A DNA stretch of 64,000 nucleotides from Dendrobium chrysotoxum (lineage: Eukaryota; Streptophyta; Magnoliopsida; Asparagales; Orchidaceae). The stretch's first letter is position 1; every line of letters begins with the position of its first letter. The notes below the pieces were generated by a model. It did no database searches and was not told the DNA's origin. It was given only the letters and a program-made list of their open reading frames with translations. Made by a program: the position numbers and the translations under genes. Location: NCBI GenBank assembly GCA_019925795.1, contig CM034304.1, forward strand, positions 21,344,228 through 21,408,227, written 5' to 3'. Positions 13,301-28,300 of this stretch are shown piece by piece.

Positions 13301-16300
13301 CATGGGGAGGGGAGGCCGGCGGTATGGTGGTGGGAAGGAGACATGGGCGGCGGGTCTTGAAGGGGAGGGGCGGGTGGTGGTTTGGCGGCTGTGGGATAGG
13401 GAAGGAGGCGGCTGTGTGGGTTTGTGGAGGGGACGGACGACAAAAGAGCAAGGGAAAAGGGGTGGGTCGGCGGTGAGGAGGGGGGGGGGGGGGGGGGGTG
13501 CTAAGGGGAAGAAAAGGCAAAGAAAATAAACAAACCAAGAGCTCTCCAAGAGGACTGTTGGGTACTTCAAGAGCCTCTCCTAGGCTTCCTCTCCTCTACT
13601 TCACTCTCACAAGAAAGTAGAACAAAAATCTGAAATTATAATATCATTCATCATCATTAGCCTCTCCAAGTGGGGAAGGAGGCTTTAAATAGCCCAAATA
13701 CATGAAGGAAAAACAAAGACACTCTTGTCCCTAGGGCATTCATAAGACAAAGCCCTCCAGTGAGAGTAGAAAAGGAAAAAGTACAATATCAAATTAAATA
13801 CATAAAATAACTCAAAAATAAATAGGCACGATCGTAGCCATAGATCGTCGGTCCCGTCTCTGGTAGACTCTCTATGTTCGGATGTCCTCATGAACCACAC
13901 ATTCCCATTCCCTCATTTTTTCCCCATAACTAGCAGTTGGACTCAAGAATAGTGGGAAGGCCGAAGGGGAAAGATAAGGAAGAGGGGGTTTGAAGGCCAG
14001 AAGCTTGGTTTATCAAATAAAATTTGTAAAATTTGATATTTCACACGTTTGACAAATTTAATTTATATTAAGGTTGATAAGCTTAAAGGAAGATAAATAT
14101 TTTGATATAATTTTATTTAAATTTGAGTTGTTAAATCATACATTAGTATAAATTGAAGAAATTGCTATTTTATTTTTTTGTATACAAAAGAATAAGACTT
14201 TGAGGCAATAGGAATAAGGAAATCCATTTTGAGGAGGATACAATATTTGTCAGGAGATATACAATTTTCAATATAAGGAGCAACTTATTTTTAGGCTTAA
14301 TGTTTAAGGTTTCTTACAATCCTATTAAATTATTGTGTATGGTTATAGACTTTCTTCACATTGAGCATGTTAATAGTACGTCATAGCATCTGCAAGGCTG
14401 CTGCATTTTATATGATCATCTACTCAAAATAATTTCATGATATTTCTATGCAATTCAAGTTTTAAGATTTTCTAATTATCTATTATGCATATTTAAGTAC
14501 CCAAATATTATTTTTTATGTCATGTTATACGTTAGTTACATGTTCTTACAGATGATAGTATTGCATAAAAATGCTAAATATTTTTTTAATTATGATATTG
14601 ATGCTAAAGAGAAAGTCTATGAAAGCTTATATGATGTAGGATAGATTGATAGATTATGATGACCTACGCAGGGAGGTAAATGTTATTTTAGGATGAGCAT
14701 CAATAAGTGCCAAAAGGAGGTTTTTTACTCTCTATAACTTCAATGTTGGAGCAGTCCAACCGTTATCTAGCGGTTGATAATTATTGCTATTTTAGAGTAA
14801 TTCCAACTCTTTCAAGATAGTAATTCCAACTGTTTATTCAAACGATTGACATGCATGTTATTCTCATATCATTTATATTTTGAACTCTATATTGGAATTA
14901 TTTATCTTATCTAGCTTTTAGCTCATTAAATTTTATTATACCTTCTGTTTTTGAGAAGATAAATGAGTAGGTTGGGTCATTATGAGGTGGCCTAATTTTA
15001 TCCTTCATCTTATTATTTTGATGTTCAATTTTGAGTGTCATAAAAGAAAGATGTGCATAATGTAACTTTTGGTATTTTTAGTTATTTATGAAGTTTATTA
15101 GAAGTTTTGTACTTTATTTGATGAATTTAATTGTGTAAGGCTTCATATGAATGAGTACATTAGATTTATTGATGATTACAAAAATAGTAGTGTATGTTCT
15201 ATATTAATCTAGGCAAACTAATTTTCGACCTTCTCTATCTTGATTAAATAAAATAAAAATGGGTTTTTGTGGGAAAAGTGTCTAATTGGATTGCACTCCT
15301 ATGCTATGTCTTATGCGTGACCAAAAGGTCAAAATAAAGCGTGATAAAAATCCGCATCAGAACAATGTTACTTATGGAAATTATGGCAGAAGCATAACTG
15401 GATTTGAATTGAAGTTAATAATGATATTTAATTTAGATATGACTACTATAGAGCGATAGGTTAATCTAATTGTGGGTGATTCTAGTTGAGTTGAGGAGTG
15501 ACATATGCTTAATATGATTATTTTTTAATATATATTAATTAAGTAAATTAAAACATATATAGATAATCATGCCTAGAGAGATGCCATATAGAATTAATGG
15601 CCAGACCTTTTAGCCAACGACCAAGTAGAGATGCAAGCTAAGAATAATTTCAATTAAATTAGAGTTCTAAATAGAATGATTAAGGAGGCTAGACCTAAAG
15701 AGTTGCATGATATTATAAATATGATTTTTTCAGTTGGTTGATGAAATGACATTCATTGAAAAGTCATCTTCAAGAGTGGGCCGTGGTCTGAGTTTAGTAC
15801 TAAAGTTGACCAATATTTAAGGATATTTTAGACTTTTAAACTACCAACATTCAAAAGAGCATGTGTGTCAATTGTTATTGAGGATTGATTGTTAAAAATA
15901 AAAAATATTTTAGATGATACAATTTCTCTTGACAATAAAAGAGTGGTACTAGCAGCATTTATGTTAGAAAGAGAAGATTTTGTGAAAATTTTAAAGATTG
16001 ATTTATTTCCCATCAGCTAGATTAGCACTACAAGACAAATTTCTTTAATTTGATTCAGGGATCAGATATTGTATGCAATAGGAGGTAGAATTTACATTGC
16101 CATCAAAAGATGCTCATCATAATGTCAATACTAAAGAAGAAAATTGTCACAGGTTTTTGAGAGGCCTAAGAGATTAATTGAGGGCACTTTTTGATATCAA
16201 TAAATTTTCAGCCTTAGTAGAAAGAGCCAGAATGGTTGAACATGAGCTGAATTATTCTAAGCAGAATTTGGTGTAGCTATCTGGTTTATAACAAAACTTT

Positions 16301-19300
16301 GATAAAGGAGATAACTTTAAGAATAAATGGTTCAAATTTTATAACAAGCAGAACTACATATAATTTGAGAAGCCATTATGTGACTAATGTGAAAAGAGAC
16401 ATGTTAGGCAATGCTTTATTTGCTGTGAAAAATATTTTGGATGTGGAGAAGTTGGGCATTGCAAGATAGGTTGTCGGTTGGAGGAGAAAAACAATAGATC
16501 ACAAGAATATCAACAAATGAAGTTTTTGGAGGGCAACAACAAAACAAGTATCAATTTTATAGAATGCCGTCTATATAGATAAAAGAAACAATTTTAGAGA
16601 ATAAGAATAACCAACAAGTGAAAACAAGTGTACTGGCCATCACAACCCATGAGGCCAAATATTCATAAGTTGTCTCAAGTATACAAGTTACACTTGATCT
16701 CCAGTCAATCTAGCATGATCCTGTTTGATTCTAATGCTTCACATTCCTAGATATTTGAGAAATTTGTTACTACCTTTTTAGTTGAAATCATATGTTTTAT
16801 CTGAATTGTGTTATGATTTTTTCTGGAAATAGTATGTATGTAAATAGAAAATATATTGTGGACATCAATATCCAAGTTAGAAAATTATTGGCAGAATTGA
16901 TTAGAATACCTATGCTGACTTTTGATGTATTTTTGGGGTGGATTGGTTGGTTAGACTTTTTTCCATAATTGGATGTTGGAAGAAGAGATTGATGTTTGAT
17001 TTACCTAATAAGAAATTATTTTATATCTCTTGTGATAAGAATGTTGTGTCTTCCCTTTTTACTGCTTTAAAATCTGTAAATGGATTAGAAGTGATTATTT
17101 AGTGTCCTTAGCAATGTTTAATTGGTTAAATAAAGATATTTAGGAAAAGAATATCCAGTTGTAGCAGAATTTCTTGATGTATTTCATGAGAAATTATCTA
17201 ATTTTCACCTAAAGTAAAGTTGAACTTAGGATTGAATTGCAACTAGGAACATCAACAATATACAATTCTATGTACCAAATGACTCCAAAAAATTGTAAAA
17301 ATTGAAATATCAGTTGCAGTAATTGATGGATAAAAGGTTTATAAGATAAGTAATTCACCGTGGAGTGCATCTATATTTTTTTGTTAAGAAGAAATATTGA
17401 TTTATGAGAATGTACATTGATTATAGAGATTTAAATAATATGATAATTAATAACAAATATATATTATTGAAGACATGATTTGTTTGATTAATTGGAATGT
17501 GCTACTGTGATTTTCATAATTGAATTAAGGTATGTTCAAGCCAGAGTTCTAGAATAAGATATAACAAAAATAGCTTTTCGAACTAGTATGATCATTATGA
17601 AATTTTAGTGATGTATTTTAGTTTAACAAATATTTTTATAATTTTTATATTTTATGATGAAAATTTTTAAATCATATTATGCTTATTTCATTGATTATAT
17701 TTTAAGATACTCTAAGATTGATAAAGATCATGTTGATCATTTAAGAATAGTATTGAATCTCTTGAGGAAAATCAGTTATCTGTAAAATTTTTAAAATGTG
17801 GATTTTAGTTGAGCCTTGCATTTTTGGGACATATAATATACGGGGAGGTCTCAGTAGATTCTCATAAGGTAAAAACAATCTTAAAAAGGTCTACACCAAA
17901 GAATGTGATTAAAGTTTGTAGTTTTTTTTATCTTACGGGATACTATGCCATTTTCTAAGTTGATGAGAAAATATGTTATGTTTGAGTGATCAGAAGAATA
18001 TGAGAAAAATTTTTAAGAATTGAAAAGACAGCTGACAACTGATTTAGCTATCATTTTTGGAACAAAAGGATTTCAAATGTACATTGGCAATCATTGAAAC
18101 AAATGGGACGAGTTTTAATGTAGAATAGAAAAGTGATTGTTTATGCATGAAAGCAATTAAAATCACATGATAGAAATTATCTAACCCATGATATGCAATT
18201 GACATTTGTAATTATTTTTTATAAATTTGGAGATACTATTTCTATGAGGTGAAATGTGAAATATTGATTAATTATTAGAGATTGAAATACGTCTTTATGC
18301 AAAAGAATTAAAATTAAATTTTAGAGAATGAAGATGGCTCGAGTTAATTAAATATTATGATTTTAATATATAGTATTATCCTAAAAAATTAAATGTTTTA
18401 GCTTATGCTTTGAGTCGAAAGTGTAACACCACACATTTACCCTAAATAGTACTATAGAGTGTAACATGCATAACATTTATTTAATCCAACTTCTCTTTTT
18501 AGAAGTTCATATAAAACATCCAACCATAATTCCATTTACATATCAACGGAAGAAACTTGCAAATTAAAACCTCAATAAACATACTTACAGAGCTACTAAG
18601 GAAATCCAAATAAAATTAATTTCTGAAATATTTTCATATCTTACTAGAAGACTTACTAACAAAGATAGCTTTAACATAAAAAGAATTAACTTGTATGAAT
18701 TAATCTGCAACATTCTTCTTCTTGCCCTTTCTTGTAATAACAGCCAGTACGAAAATACTGGTGAGCTCTGAAGCTCAGTAAGCTATGCAAATTCAATAAC
18801 AATTAAAAATACAATAATATAATGAATTACAACTTTGAACTAAACATTGGATCAACTTATCATTATTTAGAAAACATCATAAAAATCATATTGAACATCA
18901 TCCTTTATGTCATTTGAGATAGATACTGAATATTTAATCTTCTAAAAGATTTGGCTATACATTAACATATTCAATGGAGCCCAGGTAAACTTGTTATTAT
19001 CGCCATTGAATTTTATAGTGGTCCTTTTTGCCTCTTTAGGGGTTACTTTTGCCCCACCTACTATGCAGGTATCCATTTCCTTCCTTGGGGTCCCTTTTGC
19101 CCCATCTACAATTCAGATTTCATATTGGGTCCTTTTTGCTCATCTGATAATATAGATATTATAACATAAAATAGCTAATCTTTATTAATTAAATATTCAA
19201 TAACTCTTGTATTTCATAATTCATAACTGTCACTTTTCATTTAGCAGTACAAGTGTTGCAAGAAGAACTTGACATGCATCACCGAAATCATGAAACTGCT

Positions 19301-22300
19301 TTCTTTAACATATGATCAAAAGATTGAAACTCACACTTGATCATATATCAACTTCACTTTTCCACATAAATTACATTTGTTTATATATGAATACCTCAAT
19401 GCAATCTCTTGGTTATATGCAAAGTCTCATGATTACTATGCAAGTATTCGTAATGCATTGAATTACTTAAACCATTGAAAAGACATAAATATATACTAAA
19501 AATCTATAATTAACTTTACATAATTTACCTTCCTGATGAATTGCCTCTTCCAATTCTATACCACTTAAGCTTCTCCTTTGATAAACTCTCCCAAAACTTT
19601 CTTTCTGCATATATATGATGGATCCTAAAATTTCGATGGATACACACTTCTTTAGAAACTTAAATGAATTTATATGATATAAAAGATAATGATAATCATC
19701 ACAATTCTGACCTTTCTTTTACTATTCTTATCTTCTTATGTTCTCTAAACTTCCTTTTGATTCTTACTCCAATTCCTTCCAAAATTTACTGTTCATCATT
19801 TTCAAATCATTTTACATGCATACCAACTATAATTCATTACATGAATCAGATTTGAATCTTACTACAAGTTTTTAAATAACTATATTGTTAAATAACTGGA
19901 CTACTGTCGAAATCTCCTACAATGGAAGCCAATCCTTCTCTCACAGAACTTCCCAATATCACTATGCCGATTTCTGCTGATATCCAAACTGCATCAGTGT
20001 TCTCAGCCGCTGTACCGAACAAAGGAATAAAAATTTTGAGAAAACACTGTGCCGCAAACCACTATGCCGAAGCCCACTACAGGGGATTCTTCGAATTTCT
20101 CCTCAGTGCTAGTTCCGCCTCTTGCTACAGGAATTCCTGTGAATTCCTTTACAGTTCTGCGGCTCTTGCTACTGTCCTGGGAGAACACTATGCCGAATTG
20201 AGTAATAGTGCCCTCGTATGCTTGAAATCATAGAAGTTAAAGGGAGATGTAGATAGGGATACGGAGGGCCCATATTAACTGCTATTCAGCCAAAGATGAC
20301 ATCCTTTCAGATTTTCTATTAAATTATTCTAATAATTATTTAAACTAACATAATAATAACATAATTCTTATCAATATGTATTTTTTTAAACCATACCTGA
20401 AATTTCTGGTTCTTACAAGTCTTCCCTCCTTAAGAGAATTTCGTCCCCGAAATTTAACATTTCATACTTCTTCAAACAAGTGAGGAAACTTCTGTTTCCC
20501 TTTCCCAAGTAGCATGTTTTACTGACCTATGCTTCCATTTCACCTTTACAAAAGGAATCATTCTGTTTCTCAGTTTACAAACATCTCTATTCAATATCAT
20601 TTCAGGTTCTTTAATAAAAGTCAAATCTTTCTGAAGTTCAATATCTTTCTGAGGAATCATTTGACTTTCATCTGTAACCCACTTTCTGATCATTGAGACA
20701 TGAAAACATTATGGATATCAGGCATATCTGTAGGTAAATCCAATTTGTAAGCAACTTGTCCCACTCCTTCAATTATTTCAAAGGACCAATATATCTAGGA
20801 CTAAGTTTTCCACTTTTGCCAAATCTAGATATACCTCTCATTGGTCTCACTTTCAAGAATACAAAATCTCCCATCTCAAATTCTACCATTTTATGCTTGG
20901 GATCATAGTATTTCTATTGGTAGTCTTGAGCTGCTTTTAGTCTAACTCTGATTATTCTAACCTTTTCTATAGCTTGGTCTACCAATTATGGACCCATTAA
21001 CTGCCTTTCACCAATTTCAAACCAACTCAAGGGAGTCCTGCATTTTCTGCCATATAAAGCTTCATATGGAGCCATCTTGATACTGGATTGGTAACTATTA
21101 TTGTAAGTGAATTCAATTAAGGGAATATAATCTTCTCAGCTACCTCCAAAATCCAGAATACACAATCTTAACAAATCTTCCAGTACCTGAATAAGTCTTT
21201 CTGATTGACCATTTGTCTGTAGATAAAAAGCAATACTGAACTTCAATCTAGTGCCCAAACTTTCATGTATACTTTTCCATAATTTGGATGTAAATCTTCT
21301 ATCTCTATCAGAAACAATAGCTTTAGGGATTCCATATAATCTGATGATTTCCTTCACAAATAACTTGGACAATTTTTCCACTGAATCAGTCTGACGAATA
21401 TGTAAAAAATGAGCTGACTTTGTTAATCTGTCAACCACAACCCATGTACTATCATGCCCTTACCTTGATCGGGGAAACCCTATAACAAAGTTCATAGTTA
21501 TTTCCTCCCACTTCTATTATGGAATTGGTAACGATTGCAACATTTCATTGGATTTTTGATGCTCAGCTTTAACAACTTGACATTTGCCACACTTAGCCAC
21601 ATATTCTGCTACATCTTTTTTTATTCCTGGCCACCAAAATAAGGTCTTCAAATCCTTATACATCTTTGTACTTCCAGGGTGAATTGAATAACCTGGATTA
21701 TGCGCTTCATATAAAATTTCTTGAATAAATTTTGACCCTTTTGGTATCCACAAATGCATGTTACTCCTGATTCTGCTCTGTTCATCAACACTGAGATCTT
21801 TTCTTGATCCTGATTGTACTTGCTCCATAAACTTCTGATATTCAGTACTATTCTTCTGAGCTTCTTTAATTCTTTCCTCCAACGAAGGTTGCATGGTCAT
21901 TTGATTAAGGTTAACAGTATCTTGATCTCTTTGCACTCTAACTTCCAATTGTAAGTTTTCTATTTCTCTAATCAACCTTTCTTCCCTAGTTAACATATAA
22001 TGCAACTGTGTTTGGGTCTTTCTGCTCAATGCATCAGCAACTACATTCGCTTTGCCCGGACAGTACTGGATGTCAAGATCATAATCTTTTATCAATTCTA
22101 GTCATCTTCTCTGCCTCAAATTTAATTCCTTCTGAGTGAAAATATTTTTTAAACTCTTATGATCTGTAAAGATTTCACTTCTTACCCCATACAAGTAATA
22201 TCTCCAAATTTTCAATGCAAATATCACTGCAGCCAACTCCAGATCATGAGTTGAATAATTCTTTTCATGAGGCTTCAATTGTCTAGAAGCATAGACAATC

Positions 22301-25300
22301 ACCTTTTTATTTTGCATCAACACACAATCTAATGCCTTCAGAGAAGCATCACTGAATAACTGAAATCCCTCAGTTCCAGAAGGAATTGTCAACACTGGTG
22401 CAGTTGTTAAGCATTGTTTCAATTCCTGAAAACTCTGCTCACAATCATCAGTCCACTCAAATTTTATGTCCTTCTTGGTCAACTTGGATAAAGGCAAAGT
22501 AATTTGAGAAAAGTCTTTGACAAATCTTCTGTAGTAACCTGCCAATCCCAAGAAACTTCTAACCTCGGTTACATTTGTTGGTCTTGGCCAATCAACTACT
22601 GCCTTTACCTTTTCTGGATCTACTGATATTCCTTCTCTACTGACAATGTGTTCCAAAAATGAAATCTTCTTCAACCAGAATTCACATTTGGAATATTTGG
22701 CAAATAGTTTATGTTGTCTCAGTAGTTCTAGTACAATCTTCAAATGATCTGCATGATCCTTATCAACCTTGGAATAAATTAAAATGTCATCAATAAACAC
22801 AATTACAAATTGATCCAAATAAGGTCTGAAAATTCTATTCATCATATCCATGAATACTGCAGGGGCATTAGTTAATCCAAAAGGCATAACCAGAAATTCA
22901 TAATGTCCATATCTGGTGCCAAAATCAATCTTCTCAATATCACATTCTTTCATCCTAACTTGATGATAACCTGATCTCAAGTCAATTATGGAAAATACAG
23001 AAGTATCTGCCAACTGATCAAATAGATCGTCAATTCTTGGAAGAGGATACTTGTTTTTTATTGTCATCTTATTTAATTCTCTGTAATCTATATAGAGTCT
23101 CGTAGAACCATCCTTCTTTTTAATAAATAACACTGGTGCACTCCAAGGAGATGAACTGGGTCTGATAAAACCTTTTTCAATTAGTTCAGCCAACTGACTT
23201 TTCAACTCTTGTAATTCCTTAGTTGCCATTCTATAAGGTGATTTCACAATGGGATTTGTTCCAGGTTGAAGATTTATTGAAAATTTCACCTCTCTATCCG
23301 GAGATAATTCCTTCCATTTACTCAGGGAAAACATCTACAAAAATCATTCACTATAAGAATATCATTTATATCCTCACCTTTCTCTTTAGTTGTTTCTAAC
23401 TTTGCCAAGAAAATCAATTCACCCGCTTTTAAACTTTTATGCACCTGACTAGAAGTAATCAATGAGGAAACTACCAATCTTTCACAGTGAAAGTAAAATA
23501 CTTCTTCCCTAGGCAAATCAAACCTAACTTTTTTCTTCCAGCATTCGATTGTGACAATATATTTCACTAACCAATCCATTTCCAAAATTACTTCAAACTC
23601 TACCAATGATAATACTATTAAATCTGCTTGAAACTTCCTACCAACTATCACAAAATTTATTAAACATAATGTATTGGCATTTAAATGATTACCCGCAGGT
23701 AATCTGACACTCAACCCAGGAGTAAAATTGATAAGTTTCACTTGTAGTTGCTTACAAAATATCTCAGATATAAATGAATGCGAAGCACTAGAATCAAAAA
23801 GTACTCTAGCAGGTAAATTTGAGATAATTAAAGTACCTGTCACCACCTCAGAAGATTCTTTAGCCTCTTGAGAAGTCAAGGAAAATACTCTAGCTGGTGC
23901 TGGTCTAACTGCTTCTCCTGAGGTTTCTCCTTTTATCTTCAAAGCAGATTGATGTAATAGTGGCCTAGCACCTCTGTACTGCTCTATCCTCTGACTGATT
24001 CTAAATTCCTTGCCTCCCTGAACATTCCTTGGACAATTTCTCTTGATGTGATCTGATTCTCCACACAAATAACACTTTCCTGAATTCATCAGACATCTTC
24101 ATGGATGAGATTTTTCACAAGTTTCACAAATTAGTATCACAGGAAATCTTGTAGACTGCTGCTGTTGCCCCTAATGAAATTTTTGCTTTTTGGATAATCC
24201 ACCTCTGTGATCACTTTGTCTCTTTCTATCATTATTATCCCATTTCTGCTTAACCACTTCTATGTCATTCTCTAAAAGTTTAGTTCTCTCCACCAATTCA
24301 AAAAATTCTTTTATACGAAGTGGGATTAAAGCATGTTTCAATGAATCCCTTAGACCCTTAAAAAATTTGTAGCATTTTTCCTCTGAAGTACTGATCAGCT
24401 ATGGAGCATACCTTGACAGAGCTGTAAATTTTGTTTCATACTGTATAACAGTCTTTGCTCCCTGCTTAGGGTTCACAAAACTTTTTTGCATTGCCTGCCT
24501 TGCTGATGGAGGAACATACCACTCTCTGAAAACTTGCTCAAATTCTTCCCACATAATTTGTTCCTCTGATTTACCTCTAAATTTCTCCAATTGTTGTCCC
24601 CTCCATCACCTTTCAGCTTCACCTTCTAGCATAAATATTGCTAGGGATACACACCAATTTTCAGGGCATCTCATTCCATTTAAAATCTTCTCTATCCAGA
24701 TGATCTAGTCTTCAGCACTTCTGGCATCCACTCCTCCTTTAAACAATGGAGGTTTTAAACTCTGAAAGAGCTTTAGATGCTTATCTACTTTTGCTCCCAC
24801 AAGATCAGTTGTCTCAACATTTGTACTACTACCCGGAGTGGTAGGAGTAACTGGTATAACTACAGGTGCTGCAAATCCCACCATAAACTGCATTTTTTCC
24901 ATCATCTGCATCATCATACTCATCATTTGCATTTGCATTAAGTTTCCTGACATTACATTAACTTCATCCGATCCTACTGGTGTAGGATCTACACTGGGTG
25001 CACTGCCTCCTAATGGTGTAATATTTTCAGGATCCTCAGAGATCCTAATAGGCTGAGATGACTGACCCTCAGTTATTTCCGGTATTCTTTCAACCATTAT
25101 ATTTGCAATACATTACATCAAGAGTTATGCATTTATATAATTATGTATTCCTAACTAGATGTTCTTTTCATATGCTTATATACAAGCCAAAATAAAGTTA
25201 CATATTATTCAATTGAAGTTAGACTTATTTCTAACTTAGGAATACTACACTATCCTAGGCTCTGTAATCATTCCATCAGATCCAATCTTATCCTCTTAGA

Positions 25301-28300
25301 TAATTCACTTTGCTTGTACTTCTGTAATTGAATCCTTAGAACCTTAAACATTTGCTCTGATACCACTTTTGTAACACCCTACAGTTACCCTAAATAGTAT
25401 TATAGAGTGTAACATGCATAACATTTATTTAATTCAACTTCTCTTTTTAGAAGTTCATATAAAACATCCAACCATAATTCCATTTACACATCAACGGAAG
25501 AAACTTGCAAATTAAAACCTCAATAAACATACTTACAGAGCCACTAAGGAAATCCAAATAAAATTAATTTCTGAAATGTTTTCATATTTTACCAGAAGAC
25601 TTACTAACAAAGATAGCTTTAACATAAAAAGAAGAAATAACTTGCATAAATTAATCTGCAATAATCTTCTCCTTGCCCTTTCTTGTAACAACAGCCAGTA
25701 AGAAAATACTGTTGAGCTTTGAAGCTCAGTATGCTATGTAAATTCAATAACAATTAAAACTGCAATAATATAATGAATTACAACTTTGAACTAAACATTG
25801 GATCAACTTATCATTATTTAGAAAACATCATAAAAATCATATTGAACATCATCCTTTATGTCATTTGAGATAGATACTGAATATTTAATCTTCTAAAAGA
25901 TTTGGCTATACATTAACATATTCAATGGAGCCCAAGTAAACCTGACATTATCCCATTGAATTTCATAGAGGTCCTTTTTGCCTCTTTAGGGGTCCCTTTT
26001 GCTCTACCTGCTATGCAGGTATCCATTTCCTTGGGGTCCCTTTTGCCCCATCTACAATTCAAGTTTCATATTGGGTCCCTTTTGCTCACCTAATAATGTA
26101 GATATTATAACATAAAATAGCCAATCTTTATTAATTAAATATTCAATAACTCTCATATTTCATAATTCATAACTGTCACCTTTCATTTAGCAGTACAAAT
26201 GTTGCAAGAAGAACTTGACATGCATTACCGAAATCATGAAACTGTTTTCTTTAACATATGATCAAAATATTGAAACCCACACTTGATCATATATCAACTT
26301 CACTTTTCCACATAAATTATATTTATTTATACATGAATACTTCAATGTAATCTCTTAGTTATATGCAAAGTCTCATGATTACTATGCAAGTATTCGTAAT
26401 GCATTGAATTATTTAAACCATTGAAAAGACATAAATATATACTAAAAATCTATAATTAACTTTACATAACTTACCTTCCTGATGAATTGCCTCTTCCAAT
26501 TCTATACGACTTAACCTTCTCCCTTGATAAACTCTCCCAAGACTTTCTTTCTGCATATATATGATGGATCCTAAAATTTCGATGGATACACACTTCTTTA
26601 GAAACTTAAATGAATTTATATGATATAAAAGATAATGATAATCATCACAATTCTTACCTTTCTTTCACTATTCTTATCTTCTTATGTTCTCTAAACTTCC
26701 TTTTGATTCTTGCTCCAAATTATTCCAAAATTTACTGTTCATTATTTTCAAATCATTTTACATACATACCAACTATAATTTATTACATGAATCAGATTTG
26801 AATCTTACTACAAGTTTTTAAATAACTATATTGTTAATACCTGGACTACTACTGAAATCTCCTGCAATGGAAGCCAATCCTTCTCTCACAGTACTTCCCA
26901 ATATCACTATGCCGATTTCTGCTGATATCCAAACTACAACAGTGTTCCCAGTCGTTGTGCCGAACAAAGGAATAAAAATTTCGAGAAAACACTGTGCCGC
27001 AAACCACTATGTCGAAGCCCACTACAGTGGATTCTGCGAATTTCTCCTCAGTGCTAGTTCCGCCTCTTGCTACAGGAATTCCTGCAAATTCCTTTACAGT
27101 TCTGCGGTTCTTGCTACAGTCCCGAGAGAACACTATGCCGAATTGAGTAATAGTGCCCTCATATGCGTGAAATCATAGAAATTAAAGGGAGATGTAGATA
27201 GGGATAAGGAGGGCCCACATTAACTGCTATTCAGCCAAAGATGACATCCTTTCAGATTTTCTATTAAGTTATTCTAATAATTATTTAAACTAACATAATA
27301 ACAACATAATTCTTATCAATATGTATTTATTTAAACCATACCTAAAATTTCTTGTTCTTACAGAAAGTTCATAGGCATTACAAGCTAGATTCTAACTAAA
27401 AACCTCGATTGTTTATATACATGGGGACCTTGTGGTTAGATGATCGTGAAGGTAACTTTAGAAGGCATTATTAAAACTGCTCAAAACGCTAGCAGTGAAT
27501 ATCAAAAGTTAGTTTAAGAAGTTTATTCATAAATTGGAAGGAAATTAGTGTTGTTGAAAAAGGTGTTAATAAATAATTAATTGTATTTAGGGGAGCAGAG
27601 TGATTTTGATTTGAGGAAGAAAATTTTGTATGAAACTCATCACTGGAGTTATACCATTCATTCAGGGATACTAAAAATATATAAAGATTTAAAAATTCTA
27701 TTTTGATGGCTAGGTATGAAAAAAGAATATAGCTGAGTATGCATTTAAGTGTGAAGTTCAATAGAAAGTTTATCAGATTGTTAAGGCTAAACATCAAAGT
27801 CCAATTGAACTGATGCAATCATTACTTATTCTAGAGTAGAAGTGGGAAAATATTGCAATAAAATTTCTTAGGGATTTTCCAATTTTAAATAGGGTTATGA
27901 TTGCATTTGGGTGATAATTTACATATTGACCAACTCCTCTCACTTTTTACTCAATAAGTAGACACATTTAGTTGAAACTTGATGATTTTTATGTATGATA
28001 GATATTGTTAGATTATATGTGAAATGCTGATAGTTTGAGTTTATATTAGTGTTAATAAGTTTATAATCTTATATGAGGAGAAATTATTTTGAGATGAAAA
28101 TATTATGAGGTTATTTGATTTAGTTTTGAGTTATTAAATTTGGAATTAATATGAATTGAGAAAATTGTTATTTTATTAGGTTGTATACCAAAAAATAAGC
28201 CTTTGGGATGATTGGAAAAAAAAAATTCATTTTGAGGACAATCTAGTATTTGTAGAGAGATACTCAGTTTTTAATATAAGAAGCAAATTATTCGTAGGCA

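Larger units (their letters stand above)
18422..27362 (-). mobile_element. Full-length Ty3/gypsy chromovirus-type retrotransposon, - strand
   Basis: Both LTRs (18422-20417 and 25370-27362) start TGTAACACC and end TTCTTACA, and a 5-bp duplication GAAAG flanks the element (18417-18421 and 27363-27367). On the minus strand a perfect primer site TGGTATCAGAGC follows the 5' LTR (right-hand copy) and a purine tract precedes the 3' LTR. Gag, protease, RT-RNase H, integrase and a chromodomain-like C terminus are in gypsy order, as in the Tekay/Del lineage. The LTRs differ at a modest number of sites, so it is younger than its host. A few stops and shifts in pol mean it is probably not autonomous. Confidence 0.9.

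Noticed and set aside
13187..13570. Overlapping Pro-rich and Gly-rich frames on both strands
   Set aside because: They arise from purine-rich low-complexity sequence and a G run in an LTR-like repeat.
19664..20233. Two open frames (63 and 103 codons) conserved between 19.7-20.2 kb and 26.6-27.2 kb
   Set aside because: Both positions are in the paired LTRs of one element, so similarity follows from LTR duplication and not from protein selection.
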